In this document: one piece after another, positions 22,750 through 34,172 of the stretch
How positions within the stretch are numbered: the first letter of the stretch is position 1
Layout: each line of letters opens with the position of its first letter
Source: Narthecium ossifragum
Lineage: Eukaryota > Streptophyta > Magnoliopsida > Dioscoreales > Nartheciaceae
NCBI GenBank assembly: GCA_963920575.1
Contig: OY986965.1
Span: 11,546,290-11,610,289, forward strand
Length of the DNA: 64,000 nucleotides
Reading direction: 5' to 3'
Notes under the pieces: generated by a model
What the model saw: the letters and a program-made list of their open reading frames with translations, nothing else
Database searches by the model: none
Told to the model about the DNA's origin: nothing
Made by a program: the position numbers and the translations under genes

Positions 22750-24448
22750 TGATGAGAATGCATAATGTTATATTTTTATCCCTTAATACTTAGTCTCCTG
22801 TGCTTATTTAGTTCCTAAATACACTCATTATTCTTATATTTTGATTTAGGATGCAATTGAAGTCCTTAAGTCGAAAAGAAGCTGAAAAGAGTGCATGGAT
22901 CAAATTTAAAGATTTATCTGTACCTGCTCATGAAGAACCAAAGGATGTGCCATACATGGTTGGAAAGCTCTTGAAGTCTAGATTCTGGAGAATTTTACGG
23001 GTCGTGATTCCGAGTTTCCTATAGGAAGTTACGGCAATTTCAGTACCGATGCGCAGTCTGAATGGCAGAAAGGAAAATAAGCTGGAAGTCCGAGCGAAGG
23101 TCCGATCGATCTGACCACGCAAAAACGTGACAGAACATGTGTTTTTCAGCCACAATGCATCCGATCGATCCGACACCAATGGTCCGATCGATCGGACTCG
23201 GAAAAAGTCAAAAACAGTGGATTTTTACTCAACCAATCGATCCAGCACTTAAAGTTCGATCGATCGGACTTGGGAATTAAAGGGTGACAGAACGTATGCT
23301 TTTTAGAGGAACATAGTTCGATCGATCGGACCATCGATCGAACTCGGGAAGAGCCAGAGACGAAGGATTTTTACGAAATCGATCGATCCGACTCCCTTAG
23401 TCCGATCGATCGGGCTCGGGCGTGAATAGAAGTTGAAGATTTTAATGAGACCGATCGATCCAGCATCCAAGGTCCGATCGATCGGACTTTCCCCAGTGAA
23501 TAAAATCGACGATTGTGATCTAATCCGGGGGTGGATACACTTGAGACTATAAATAGGACTCTTTCTAGGGTTTGAGGGGGGATTCTTGGACACTTTTGGC
23601 TACTCTTTCTCCTCTTTTATATTTTTTTCTAGGTTTTCTTTTCCTTTATGAAATCTTTTGGAGGATTGTTCTTGATGGCCCTGCGTGGCTAAATCTTGAT
23701 CCTTGGTCGAGGAGACTGAAACCTCGGAATCAATGAAACTGTGAGATCTAATTTATTTTTATTGTTCAGTTTATACATGAGTATTGGATGTTCTTCTGAG
23801 ATTAAATCTTCATGATTACCTTGTCTAATTGCTAGGAGGCCTACTAGTTTATTATTCATGGTGATCTACCACTAGGTTTGATATCAAATCCGGAATTGTT
23901 TGATCCCTCTAATCTGCGAAGCAACTAGGATCTAATAATTTACTGCTGATCAGATCTTGTTAGATCTTAGGAAGAATATTCAACTAGATTAAATGCAACC
24001 GCTTGTGCTTGTGTTGTTTAGCTTCATCGATCTCCCTATTCTTAACGCTGCTACTAGATTAAATCTACAGCGCTTGTCTTAGATTGTCTAGTAGTTAGGG
24101 TTGATTAGATCGCTTGTTTCTAATTAACTATGATCGAGGAGAGCTTCGAATTGAATTCGGACGGTGAATATTCATGGTATAAATTGATTGATACTTGCAT
24201 CTATGATCAGTTATTGGATTCCGATGGTGGATGTTGACTCAGACCAAGGTTTGTTCTCTTGATTTAACTCGTTTCTTCGCTTTAGATTATTTCTTTACTG
24301 TTTTTCCTCACGTTTAAAACCCCCCATCTTTATTCACTGAGCACAAAACTAGGCTAAACACTCTTCGTGGGATCGACTCGTACTCGCACTACTACATTCA
24401 TTTTAACGGGTATTGGTTTTATTTTTGAGTGCCTGCGACAGCACATCA
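22750..24448 (+). repeat. 3' LTR of the Athila-lineage element
   Basis: It has the same length (1,699 bp) as the 5' copy and is collinear with it at an offset of 8,710. Nearly all the differences are single substitutions, clustered in the first 400 bp. Confidence 0.96.
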
Positions 24449-24453
24449 GCATG
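24449..24453. repeat. Target-site duplication GCATG, right copy
   Basis: This is a perfect match to 14035-14039. The interrupted LTR resumes at GCATGTTAG. Confidence 0.95.
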
Positions 24454-25687
24454 TTAGCCCTATAATAGGGGCAGTGGTGAACCGGGGGAGTGATGACTCC
24501 CGGGTTGTTTAGAATAAACGGGCGGGTAGCCCTACAACTTTCCTTAGCCTCGCATGCTAGCGTGCGCCGAGGTCTTTATCTGTGATATCTGTGAGTTGTT
24601 GTTTGCGGGGCTGCTTCCCGATGCAGGTGTTGTGGTGGACTGCTGGCAGTTGGTGGTGGTACCACTGCAGCAGCTCCTAGACCTTACTTACCTGTTCACC
24701 ACCCCAGGCCAACAGGGTGTCGTGCCCAGACCTTGTTATTTATATCATCACATATTGTTGCATGCTTACATGGTTTATCCTGCGCATGTTATAGCATGCA
24801 TTGTGTTGTGCATTAGTTGCATATGTGTAGGGCGTTGCCGATCCGGGGCTTTCGAGTAGTCCGGATCTAGCTCTAGGACCGTTGCGGGTAGCTTGGTCCA
24901 GGACTCGATTTGTAGGATTCAATCGTTTTCGATGATAGGGTTAGATGACCTGAATACATGTTGTTTGATGTTTAGAGGTCGTGTCGGCCTCGAGCCAGAT
25001 GTTGTGGGTGCAACCGGTGTCGGTTCTCGTCCTTTGGGGCTGTCGGAGTAAGTCCAGCCCATGCAGTGTTTGTTCCTGCCCGCAGTGGCGACCAGTGTGG
25101 GCCCAGTTCGTTTGGGTGACCACAGTTGGAACCCTGCGACACTAGGTGTATCCAGGATGGGCCCAGTCCTTTGGGGTGACCGTGGTTGGGTATGCCTAGG
25201 GACACCGGCAAAGGGTTATGGGACCCATGCTGCACACCCAAGTCTTACTTGGAGGCGACACTGTTGTGTTCCCTCTCTTGTGAGTGTCGTAGTGTAGTGT
25301 CTATGCTGAGCATAGTGCTCACTCCTACCCGGGCTGCGTTTTGCAGGTGCTGGCGCTAGCTCTTTTTCAGTCGCCCCTACCGGGCCGGTGTTTGGTGACG
25401 TGGCGGCGTCTGACGGTGCTTGAGGAGCGGCGATCTCAGTTTCTACCTTTTGTTATAGATAGTCTCCTACTGGAGTGATAAATGTATAATTTCCCTATTT
25501 TGAGGATTTGTATTATATTTCAGTTTCAGTATTTGAGGTTTGTAATTGTATGTTAACACAGGATGATTATGAATTGCTAGGGTAACCACTACGATTAGAG
25601 GGAAACCTCGTCAAAATTTCCGCAGTAGGTTAGGTTCCGGTTCGCATCACCCGCCCCGGTTGGGCCTACGCAGGTCGGGGCGCGACA

Positions 25688-26930
25688 TGGTATATTGTCA
25701 AATCAATACACTGAAACATTTTGTTAGCCTTTTCACAATTAGCTATGTTGCATAAATAATAAACCTCCCGGAGGTATTATCACGGACCAAGGTAGAGCTA
25801 TGCAGAACGTCATGCAAACAATACTTCCGCCCACTACACGACATCGGTGGTGTCTATGACATATTTTAAAAAAATTGCCTGAGAAGCTTGGAGATTGTAA
25901 AGATTACAAAGTTATTTAAAAAGTTTTGAAGCATGTCGTTTATGAATCCCTTACTCCATAAGCTTTCATGGATAATTGGAGAAATATTATTACACAGTTT
26001 GGTCTTAGAAAGCATAAATGGTTATCTAACATATATGAGGAGAGAAGTAGATGGGTCCTAGCATATGTCAAGGACACATTTTGGGCAAAGATGTCGACCT
26101 CACAATGAAGTGAAAGCATAAACTCTTTTTTTGATGGCTTCGTACATTCCAAGATCACTTTTAAGCAATTTTAGAGAAATATGATAATGCCTTGAGGAGC
26201 AGAGTAGAAAAGGAGGCTAAAGCGGATTATATCTCCTTTCAATTTATGATCCCACATATCACAAAATTTGCTTTTGAAAGACAGTCGCAAGAACTATATA
26301 TGAGCGTGAAATTTAAGGAGTTTCAAGATGAATTTCGAAAAATTATGTATTGTGATGTACACATAGTCTCCAATGATCACTGCATATCAAGTTATATTGT
26401 CAATGAAATGATAAACTATGATTCTGATCCAAATAATAGAAATGACTATGTGTTATTGGAACGGAATGGCTGCATTATCCGATGTATTTGTCGACTGTGG
26501 GAGTGTCGTGGTATCTTGTGTCGACATGCAATTGTTGTAATGGGGAAAAAATATATAAGAAAGATCCCGAATCATTATATCTTACACAGGTGAAGGAAAG
26601 ATATCAAATGATGTCACACTAAATTGAGTGTTGAACATGGCACCACGAGAGGTACGCCCGGGGCCCTACGTTATGATGAGATGTATCTTGAATTTCGTGA
26701 AATGACTGATGAAGCTATTGACTCAGATGAAAAAAAGAACATGCTCATCTTATGTTTGAAGGACATAAGAGATAGTGGCACATTTCCTCGACATATTGGT
26801 TCTAGTACTACGTCACCCGTGATCAATGAAGACAATACCGGAGTGAGGATAAACTCTCCAGTACAAGTGCGACACAAAAGCGACACAAAAGATGACCTCT
26901 GGAGAAGAGAAAGAGTTAGTGACTGACAAA
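25688..26930 (+). pseudogene. FAR1-like MULE transposase, C-terminal half
   Basis: Joined across the solo LTR it continues the catalytic domain: GGIITDQGRAMQNVMQ (second catalytic Asp in TDQ), RHRWCL.HI.KKLPEKLG and WAKMSTSQ.SESINSFFD. The segment 26192-26593 follows (KFAFERQSQELYMSVKFKEF) and ends in a SWIM zinc finger CICRLWECRGILCRH. A C-terminal tail (26624-26926) follows. At least eight stops and two frame changes are present, so the gene is dead. Domain order (FAR1, MULE, SWIM) is that of Jittery/FAR1-type transposases. Confidence 0.88.
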
Positions 26931-27990
26931 GTTGTACGAAAAAAACAAAAGAAAAAGGAAAAAATAGCAGGTATTTGTGTTAAAAAATGTGTGATTTGCT
27001 AAATATATTGTTGTAATTAACACGAGACGTTTATATTTGTTGTTCTGAATTTATGTCGTGATCTGTGCAGGTACTAGTCGATCACCCTTTGGAATGTGTG
27101 CCAAATGTCCCTATCCCAATTACATATGACCTTGGCACTTAGGAGAACATAAACGTATGTGTTATTAATTTACTTGTTTGCATTTTATTTTTCTTCTTGT
27201 CATATGTGTCTAATTATTTTGACAGCTAACGCTTGGAGGATGGATGCGAACTCTGAATTTTGTGGGTCATAACTCTGTTGTTGCCCCGTTAGAAGCAATA
27301 GAAACACACCAAAATTGCACACACCAACGGGTCACCGTCTATCCCATTTTGATATCCTTCAGGTATCAATTATGTACTTGCCTATTTATTAGTGGTATAT
27401 GATAATTCATGATCAATATGGTAGGTTCCAACCCTAATTTTTTGCTCACTTGCAGATGCAGGAGCCTAGGAGTACCTATGAAGATGCATGGAGAAATAAA
27501 GATATGTGATGCTATCTAGTGTTGTGATGATTGTATGCATTATGGTGTGCACTTGTTGGTGGCTAAACATTATATTGTGTAGATCAAATATGTATAGTTG
27601 TTGTCCAACATACATCCTGTGTATGAGGACAAATTTGTCATGTGTCATGGTTGGAAATGGATATTATGATATTAAATTGGTGTAGGTACTTGGTAATATT
27701 ATTTACTTGTTCTCATTTTGTGGCTTGGAGTTGAAGGAAGTACTTGGCTATAATACTTTTGAGAATGAATACACTTGGTTCTAATACTTGTTGGAATGTA
27801 TGTGCATTGTTGGAATGCATGTGCTTGGTAGTAATGCTAGTAGGGAGGGAGGTTGTTGGTTGGCCATGGCCAACAGTGTGGAAAAGCTAAGGTGGTTGTG
27901 AGAGTTACGACCTTTGAACGCCTTCACCTGTTGATCAAACAGCCTACAACCTCCATGGAGCTCTTGTCCTTTGAGATGAGTAGCAGTGCT
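26931..27990 (+). other. MULE 3' part; degraded coding tail
   Basis: Short open pieces (for example 27071-27150) with acceptor-like TGCAG at 27066-27070 and 27452-27456 suggest further decayed transposase exons. Nothing is confidently assignable beyond that. Confidence 0.4.
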
Positions 27991-28129
27991 CTGGAGTGAT
28001 AGTCCAAGAGGGGGATGAATTAGACTTTTTTTATGATAATTCGATAAATTAAAACCTATGTAGGAGGAGTCTATAGGTTGAATACTTGTAAATGAAATGA
28101 AAAGCTAATAAAACAAGCAAGAATAGCCT

Positions 28130-29105
28130 TCAACGGCTCCCTATTATTTCCCTACAATTTCTCAACGGCTTTATTTTTTACTCTACACATGCTGGAGGTC
28201 GATCCATGCATCGACTGCCGCTTCAGCCGTCTAACTCAAAATACAGCCTTCAAACTTCACGGTCGATCTACGCATCCACCGTCACATTGACCGTTAGCTT
28301 CTATGAGGAAATGATGCATCCAGTATCGATGCTTGGATCAACCTTCAATCTTCAAGCTTGATCAACAAGGTTCGCTGTGGATGTCAGGATCGACCGTGAG
28401 TTGGCATGGTTGATGCTCCTAACTTAGCCAAGTTGGAGCTGAGCTGACGGTCGAACCAAACATCAACCCTGGAGTGACGTTCTCTTGACAGAGAAGTATG
28501 GTCAATGAGACGGTCGATGCATGGATTGACCGTCATTGACCGTGAGTGAATCAGGGAGGATGCATGGATCGACCATGACCTTTGTTGATCAAGATTGAAG
28601 ATTAAAGGTCGATCAAAGCATTGACCTTGGATGCATCATTTCCTCACAAAGGCTGATGGTTGATGTGAAGGTTGATGCATGGATCGACCGTGAGTGAATC
28701 AAGAAGGATGCATGGATACACCGTCGACGGATGATGCATGGATCGACCACAAGCTTTTTTTATCAAAATTGAATATTGAAGGTCAATCGAAGCATCAACT
28801 CTGGATGCATCATTTCCTCACAGGGGCTGACGGTCGATGTGTGGATCGACCGTGAGTGAATCAAGGAGGATGCATGGATAGACCGTCGACGGACGATGCA
28901 TGGATCGACCGTGAGCTTTGTTGATCAAGATTGAAGATTGAAGGTCGATCGAAGCATCGACCATGAATGCATCGTTTCCTCACAGAGGCTGACGGTGGAT
29001 GCGTGGATCGACCGTGAAGTTTGAAAGCTGTATTTTGAGCTAGATGGCTAAAGAGGATCAACCGCCAGCATAGGTAGAGTCAAAAATAGAACCATTGAAG
29101 GCTAT
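28130..29105. repeat. Long inverted repeat enclosing tandem GATCGACC repeats
   Basis: Arms at about 28130-28400 and 28870-29105 are reverse complements (for example CAAAATACAGCCTTCAAACT against its inverse near 29030). Between them a 148-162-bp unit starting GTGAGTGAATCA occurs three times (28542, 28690, 28852). Each unit is rich in GATGCATGGATCGACCGTGA. An LTR-like TGATAGTCCAAGAGGGGGAT at about 27996 may mark the left end of the carrier element. Confidence 0.8.
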
Positions 29106-29491
29106 TTTTGGAGGCTTTGAAACTTAAGTATAAGGAAGCTTGTGTATTAGTATGATGTATGAACAACTACAATTGTGGACTGGAATGAAATTGACTTGAT
29201 GTGTTGATAGTTGCAATTAGAATGTTATGTATGATGTACATGTTACAATTGTGACTGAATATATTTTCCATGTCTTATATCATTTTGTACAGCTTTTGTA
29301 AACAAAGAGAGTAGCTTAAGATTGAAATAGAGGGAACATCCATGCTAATTAAAATAGAGGAAACATTCAGATATAACAAAAAACAACACATCTGCCAGGA
29401 ACATTCAAATACAACAAAATAGAGAGGACCCCAAGATTGAGGTCCTACATACAACCACACACAGTTATACAACCTTAAGCAATACAGTACA

Positions 29492-29908
29492 TCACATATG
29501 TGGAGACCTGTGATAGCAATATAATACAGTAAATACAAATGCCCAAGTCAACATTACAACAACCTGGTATGTCATGGCATTGACCTTCAATTGATAGTTT
29601 TGCAGCTCCAACCGTGCCACTATCACATCTCTCTCATCCACTAACCTTATCCCAGCACTTGATTCCACTTTCCTTGCCAGCTCACAATCCACCCTATTGC
29701 AGATCTCTTCATCATACCATATGAAGAAGTTGCAACCACCATGATCCTATAGAAGCCAACACAATGGAGTAGATAGGGCATTGTTGAACAGGGCAGCGAG
29801 AATGGACTAAAATGATTTCATGGATATTACCCGTGGTGTTGCACAACCCATGAACCTTTCACAAGGGTTCTGATGCATCCGAGAAGTCCATAATTTGGCC
29901 TCCATACC
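29492..29908 (-). pseudogene. GRF zinc-finger / C-terminal membrane-segment ORF
   Basis: On the minus strand, LWTSRMHQNPCERFMGCATPR (29845-29908) is followed by a donor-like GTAATATCC. After a short intron comes GGCNFFIWYDEEICNRVDC (about 29690-29750) and a coiled stretch ending in a hydrophobic segment VVVMLTWAFVFTVLYCY (to about 29500). The NP.xRF.GC...CNFF.WYDEE layout is the GRF-type zinc finger seen in many plant proteins. The first zinc ligand region upstream is not convincing, and the 5' part runs into the MULE TIR. Function is unknown; association with the MULE is inferred from position. It is probably incomplete. Confidence 0.6.
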
Positions 29909-30077
29909 TCACCAACAGTAGTATTCCATCATTTCCACTTGCCTCATGGATGAGCATGATCCGGTACTGAGATGTGGACTCTTGGTCGATCCTGCCCTCA
30001 TGTACATGATGTCGTCCGATGGCTGTGGTAGATCTAGTAAGAAATCGGTCGGCAAGCTTGATTTCTGTCCAAATCCC

Positions 30078-30585
30078 AAGCCTCGATGATCCCTGGACCA
30101 AAGAAACCAAACAAAGAAAAAAAACTCTCAATGCCCAAGACACCCAATCCAAATCACCAGAGTTGAGACGGTGAAACAACGAGGGGAGCGGAGATATTGC
30201 GAATTCTTACGGGTGGATGGGAGAGTTAGGGCATCACTTGTTGATGAGATGCTCGATACCAGGGGACGGCTGGTGGGGACGCGGAGACCAAGGGGTAGGG
30301 GTGCCGGCGGATGTGTGAGAGTTAGGACATGGGGTTTGAATTTGGAAGGGAGAGAATGATATCACGCGCATGGAGAGAGAATGGCTGGCGGGGCCGGCGG
30401 GGAAGACCAGGGGCAGCGACGAATGTGCGAGAGGTAGCGTAGGGGACGCTAGAGACCAGGGGAGGGGGCGGCGGGGAAGACCAGGGGCGGTGGCAGATGC
30501 GCGAGAGCTAGGGCAAGGGACTCTGGCGGAGACGCTAGAGACCAGGGGGTGGGGACGGCGGATGTGCGAGAGCTAGGACAGGTAG
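30078..30585 (-). repeat. Right long TIR of the MULE, inner part
   Basis: This is the reverse complement of the left TIR, inner part (TCATCGAGGCTTGG, GGTGATTTGGATTGGGTGTC) and of its repeat units (GTGCGAGAGCTAGG, GGAAGACCAGGGG). A solo LTR separates it from its outer 133 bp at 33001-33133. Confidence 0.82.
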
Positions 30586-33000
30586 TGTCACGCCCCAACC
30601 CGCGAAAGCCCAACCGGGCCAGGGGACGCGAACCGAAACCTGACAAACTGCAGAAAATTTGGTGAGGGTTTCCTCTAACCTATTGGTCTCTCTAAGCAAT
30701 TCATCAAATCACCCTCAATTAACAATTCTACAAATTTACGGACACCTCAAGCTGAAGATTACAAGCCCAAATTTTATATACAAAACCTCGAAGAGGGGAA
30801 GATCAAGTACAACATAAATATGCTCCCGTATGAGGCTAACTAGCAAAAGTTCTGGTAAGACAGATCACCACTCCTCAGGCTCCGCCTAGCGCCACCGCAC
30901 CGCCGACCAACTACCCTGTAGGGGCCACCGAAGAGGAGCTAATGCCTGGACCTGCAAAATGTAGCCCGGGTAGGAGTGAGCAACTAAGCTTAGCAGGAAA
31001 ACTACATTATGACACACAGAAGGAAGAGGGAAACTCAAGAGTGTCGCCCCCGAGCAAGGCCTGGGCGTACACAGGGGTCCCATAACCCCACCGCGTGTCC
31101 CTGAGGTCCACGATCATGATCTTCCAGAAGAACTGGTCACATGATGGGCCACGCTCAGTAAGCAGGAAAACAACATTGCTGACTCACAAGCAAGTAACCG
31201 ATACTGCTGGCGGGAAATGGCACCGCTGAGTATGCACACCCTCTACTCAAGAGGCATCACAACTGGACACCGGCTACACCTCATAACCCGGCTCGAGGCC
31301 GGCACGACCTCTACAATCATCAAGCAACCGGTGTACGAGTCATCTAGGCCTATCATCAAAATCAACTGGACACCACCATTCAAACCAGGTCCAAGCTACC
31401 CGACCCTGATCCTAGGGCTAAATCAGAGCTTCCAAGCATCGGGACGGCGACCCACAGATCGCCCACGCCCTAACCTTATGCAACTAATGCGCAACCAGAA
31501 TGCATGCAATGAACATGCGCATATAAGACAGATAAGCATGCAACATATATGATGATAACAAAGCAAGGTCTGGGCTCGACACCCTGCTGGCCCGAGGTGG
31601 TGAACATGTATTTAAGGTCAAGAACTGCTGCAGTGGTACCACCACCAACTGCCAGCCAGTTCACCAACAATCTGCATCAGGAAGCAGCCCCACAAACAAC
31701 AGCTAACAAACCACACATATAAGCCCTCGACGTACGCCGGCATGCAAGGCTAAGGAAAGTTGTAGGGCTACCCGCTCACTTATTCTAAACATCTCAGGAG
31801 TCATCACTCTCATGGTTCACCATTTTTCTTCACTATAGAGCTAACACGCTTAAGTGTATGTACCAGTTTATAAGACGGTAAGAAAACCACATAATGAAGC
31901 CCCGCGGGCAAAAACCATTAAAAACTCTTCCCTGTCGCAAGAGGGATCGATCCTTTCCAGAGGAAGGATTGATCACCCTTGTAATTGGGAAGATTCAGCC
32001 CCTGTCAAGCTACAAGGATTGATCCTCCCTCCAGGATGATCAATCACCAAGTCAAAGGATCGATCATCCCTCCAGGATGATGGAGGGATGATCGATCACC
32101 TTCGTGGCCAAGGACTCACCCATGCCAGCCAAGGAACATGATCAATCATCTCCAACCAGATGATCGATCCTTCACGGGCTAGGCATGACCATCCCAGGAT
32201 GATTGATCATTCCTCCAGAATGATCGATCCTGATGGGTTCTCCGGCCACCGGACGGCTAGAAATACCGTCGGAAAACTCCACCAAATCCCGCAAAACCTT
32301 GGGATCTGGTAGTACGAAGGACCACGAGTCCAAAACCGGTAAGCATGCTCTAATCCATCAAACATGCAATAAGATCTAAGCAAAACAAATCACAACCAAC
32401 TCAAAACTCACAAAACCAGAAAAGCAAGTAGGTAGGATCCCTACCTAGACTAGAGCAGCTTCAATCCCAGTTGCCAAACCAGCGATCGCCTTCAATCTCT
32501 TCCAAATCCAGCAGCTCTGAGCTCAAGAACGCGAATTTCAAAAGGATTGAAAAAAGAAAGTTGCGTTCGTTATATAGACAAACGAACCGACTTAAGGATG
32601 ATCGATCATTCAAGGAGGAATGATCGATCCTCCATGACGATCGCAACTCCCTGACATCAAATGATCGAACCTTCCAGCAAGGGATGATAGATCATTCACC
32701 AAATGATCGATCCTTCCAGCAAGGGATGATCGATCATTCACCAAATGATTGATCCTCCGAGCAAGGGAAGATCGATCATCTGGGTGCAGAAAGCTCGTTC
32801 TAACCCAAGCCCTGATCTTTCGATCCCGGATCCACCTAACCATTCTAAACAGACATTATCACAAACACGATCAGTGTGTGCACACGTGAGTGTGAAACAA
32901 TCCAACAAGGTGCAATTTATCAAATTGCCCTTGTGGTCCACAACGAGCCACGGGCCTGACCCAGCCGGTCGGCCCAGGAGTAAAGGGGCAAGTCCTCACA
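30586..33000 (-). mobile_element. Solo LTR of the chromovirus-type family, inverted
   Basis: It starts TGTCACGCCCC and ends GTCCTCACA, the inverse of TGTGAGGAC...GGGGCGYGACA in the copies at 12957 and 60619. Length is 2,415 bp. Flanks GGTAG and GGTAA form a 5-bp duplication with one mismatch. GATCGATC/GATCAATC words cluster at 31940-32240 and 32595-32780. TATATAA at 32571 is its TATA region on the minus strand. Confidence 0.9.
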
Positions 33001-33133
33001 GGTAAGGCCCGGGGTTTGAATTTGGAAGAGAGAGAATGATATCGTGCGGAGAGAGAACTTTCATGTCACGTTGGATGCCACATCGGGTCGGCAAACAACT
33101 GTCCCACGTGGCGTCGGCATAGTATCATTTCCC
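33001..33133 (-). repeat. Right TIR of the MULE, outer end
   Basis: The outer 133 bp ends in GGCATAGTATCATTTCC and mirrors the left end at 10286. The TSD copy TAGCAATTA follows at 33134-33142. Confidence 0.85.
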
Positions 33134-33439
33134 TAGCAATTATATAAGTCATCAAATATAAGCACTGTAGGTCAAACGGAAACAACGCTTCCTATGCCTC
33201 ATGAATTGGTTCTTATAAGTCATCAAGTGTATGAAGCCATTGCAGGACAAGCGGTTCTTCATGTGGGATCACTTCCGCAAGTAAATAATAATGTTTAGTT
33301 TCTCAACTACAACATTATTATGCAAGAACAGACTGTGCCTAATGCGAAATATGACCGTTTAGCATCGTGTTGCATGACCGCTATATGTCGCAAAGAGGTT
33401 TGTTTTCATTCACTTATCCTGTTGCTGTTGATTTTTCAG

Positions 33440-33519
33440 GTAGAGGCTGCATATGACATGTTGCTTATGGAAAGGCTGACTCAACGCAGAGCTGGCAAAG
33501 TTGTTAGCAGTAGCATCCG
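33440..33519 (+). pseudogene. CPP1-like (DnaJ-like, DUF3353) exon fragment
   Basis: After an acceptor-like TTGATTTTTCAG, the 80 bp encodes VEAAYDMLLMERLTQRRAGK plus VVSSSIR. This is the conserved core of the plastid chaperone-like protein CPP1 (stabiliser of protochlorophyllide oxidoreductase, also called cell growth defect factor 1). The reading leaves the family right after SIR (SLAVNIYK...), and no further domain or J-like N-terminus is visible. An intron border is retained, so the piece came from genomic DNA and not cDNA. It lies just outside the MULE. Confidence 0.65.
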
Positions 33520-34167
33520 TTCTTTAGCTGTGAATATATACAAGGTTGTAATACAAGCTCTCATGACTCCATTGGCATAACTCATTTGGTGGAACCAACT
33601 GGAATGAAATAAAATCGGCTATGCATAACTCAATATATTTGTGCCAATTTTCCAATCCCTTCGATAATTTACTTTCGTCTATATCGTCAAAAGAAGTACA
33701 ACACGTTATGACAAATTAACAAATTGTGTAAAAATAGTTATGAGGAATAAATTAATGATTTCCTCTCACTCAAATTTTTTTTTGTATTATAAAAACACAA
33801 TAAATTAACATATTTGGCCATGCACAACTTAGCTTTTTATTTTTTTAAGAGTTTAAACTCACCCCCTAGTCAGGGGTGACCATATCCTCACTCTCAGCAC
33901 CAACCAAACATTAAAAAGTCCAAAAGTCTATTAACTCAGCCTCCACTTCAGCACCAACCAAACAACACAAAGTTCAGAAGTCAGCCAACTTAGTCTCCAC
34001 TCCAACACCAACCAAATAATAAAAACTGACATGCCACTTCACAGGACTTTACTTTGTAATAGTCTGCACTTCAAGAAGTGACTCAAGTCCACCCAATCCT
34101 AATCAACCAAACATGCCCTTAGACTGGGTAGTTTTATTTGATATTTAACATGCACGCTTACCCTGTA
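33520..34167. other. AT-rich spacer with CCAACCAAACA-type repeats
   Basis: From 33870 to 34140, three loosely repeated blocks of CAGCACCAACCAAACA and CAAAAGTC occur. The motif GGGGTGACCATATCC at about 33878 is shared with 37294, so this may be the right part of a related non-autonomous element. No gene was seen. Confidence 0.5.
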
Positions 34168-34172
34168 CCATG

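Larger units (their letters stand above)
14040..24448 (+). mobile_element. Nearly intact Athila-lineage Ty3-gypsy retrotransposon, env-less
   Basis: The element is 10,409 bp long, with two 1,699-bp LTRs (TGATGAGAATGC ... AGCACATCA), a tRNA-Asp PBS, one uninterrupted 1,811-codon gag-pol, a polypurine tract and a perfect GCATG target duplication. Comparing the LTRs by eye gave about 15 substitutions and no indels (about 0.9%), so the insertion is recent. The protease ([10 protein letters not shown]) and the PBS place it in the Athila lineage. The 1.4 kb between pol and the PPT has no env-like ORF, a layout like that reported for Diaspora-type members. Confidence 0.95.
12957..25687 (+). mobile_element. 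Solo LTR (chromovirus-type family), split by the Athila element
   Basis: The pieces 12957-14039 and 24454-25687 join to a single ~2.3-kb LTR that starts TGTGAGGACCCG and ends GGGGCGCGACA. It matches the complete LTR at 60619-62913 and, inverted, that at 30586-33000. It is flanked by a perfect 5-bp duplication TGGTA (12952-12956 and 25688-25692). No internal region is present, so it arose by LTR-LTR recombination. A TATA box (TATAAAG) lies at 13290. Confidence 0.92.
10286..33133 (+). mobile_element. Mutator-like element (FAR1/Jittery-type MULE) with nested insertions
   Basis: The ends are inverted copies (left GGAAATAATTCTATGCCGAC; right, inverted, GGAAATGATACTATGCCGAC) and are flanked by 9-bp duplications. 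Inside, on the plus strand, lies a FAR1-like transposase in two pieces (12110-12956 and 25688-26930). On the minus strand lies a GRF zinc-finger ORF. Removing the solo LTR at 12957-25687, with the Athila element inside it, and the solo LTR at 30586-33000 leaves about 7.7 kb, a normal size for an autonomous MULE. Stops and frameshifts in the transposase make it non-autonomous now. Confidence 0.88.

Noticed and set aside
28130..29105. CRISPR array
   Set aside because: The repeats are long and diverged, with no unique spacers of constant length, and this is a plant genome.
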